From: Nocardia jinanensis
GTDB lineage: Bacteria > Actinomycetota > Actinomycetes > Mycobacteriales > Mycobacteriaceae
DNA length: 64,000 nt
NCBI RefSeq assembly: GCF_014645735.1
Contig: NZ_BMMH01000006.1
Coordinates: forward strand, 388,520-452,519
Reading direction: 5' to 3'
The stretch is not shown here. Position 1 is the stretch's first letter. The text below holds more notes on this DNA, generated by a model that did no database searches, had not been told where the DNA came from, and saw only the letters and a program-made list of their open reading frames with translations.

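Overview
The window is high-GC actinobacterial DNA. Gene density, abundant GTG starts, 4-bp ATGA/GTGA stop-start overlaps, many TetR/MarR-controlled transporters and a giant toxin-like mosaic gene point to Nocardia or a close mycolic-acid-producing relative. This is inference; no rRNA or other phylogenetic marker is present. I saw no tRNA, rRNA, CRISPR array or intact insertion sequence.

Layout. 1-5 kb: the 3' end of a RelA/SpoT-like alarmone synthetase, an MFS exporter fused to two carboxypeptidase-regulatory-like domains and overlapping its TetR regulator (two palindromic operators upstream), a frameshifted beta-hydroxylase remnant, and a membrane metallophosphoesterase. 5-9 kb: a neutral ceramidase and a lipoprotein serine beta-lactamase-like hydrolase. 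9-13.4 kb: a coupled pair of ABC half-transporters divergent from a TetR gene with a near-ideal palindrome between them. 13.9-20.3 kb: a DUF35 protein, then a minus-strand block MarR > permease > ATPase > binding protein > MFS > second binding protein. 20.3-23.5 kb: decayed sequence, a DHA2 exporter and its MarR regulator. 23.6-31.1 kb: HrpB helicase, a lipoprotein, a LAL-type ATPase/LuxR regulator and an unrecognised protein.

31.1-38.4 kb is a zone of decay mixed with intact genes. It holds hydrolase and astacin-like remnants, an NTF2-like gene behind a very strong nested inverted repeat and next to a TetR gene, an MFS gene, livH and livM copies with internal deletions, a diguanylate cyclase, and a chimeric gene joining a phosphotransferase N-lobe to the back half of a quinone oxidoreductase.

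38.4 kb to the right edge is one minus-strand reading frame of more than 8,500 codons, entering from outside the window. Read by eye it is a mosaic of some thirty helix-turn-helix-like modules (LuxR/GerE, sigma-region-4, ECF sigma-region-2, LacI and XRE types), four Cys-His papain-like cores, two intact and one degenerate HExxH metallopeptidase-like regions, and a C-terminal segment resembling a bacterial sugar (phosphoglycosyl) transferase. The modules are joined by low-complexity linkers that repeat a TPWS motif. Two block duplications inside the protein, about 19 kb apart, show growth by internal duplication. This gene is the best candidate for an undescribed system. I suggest a giant secreted polymorphic effector or a transcription-machinery mimic, but nothing in the window proves secretion or function.
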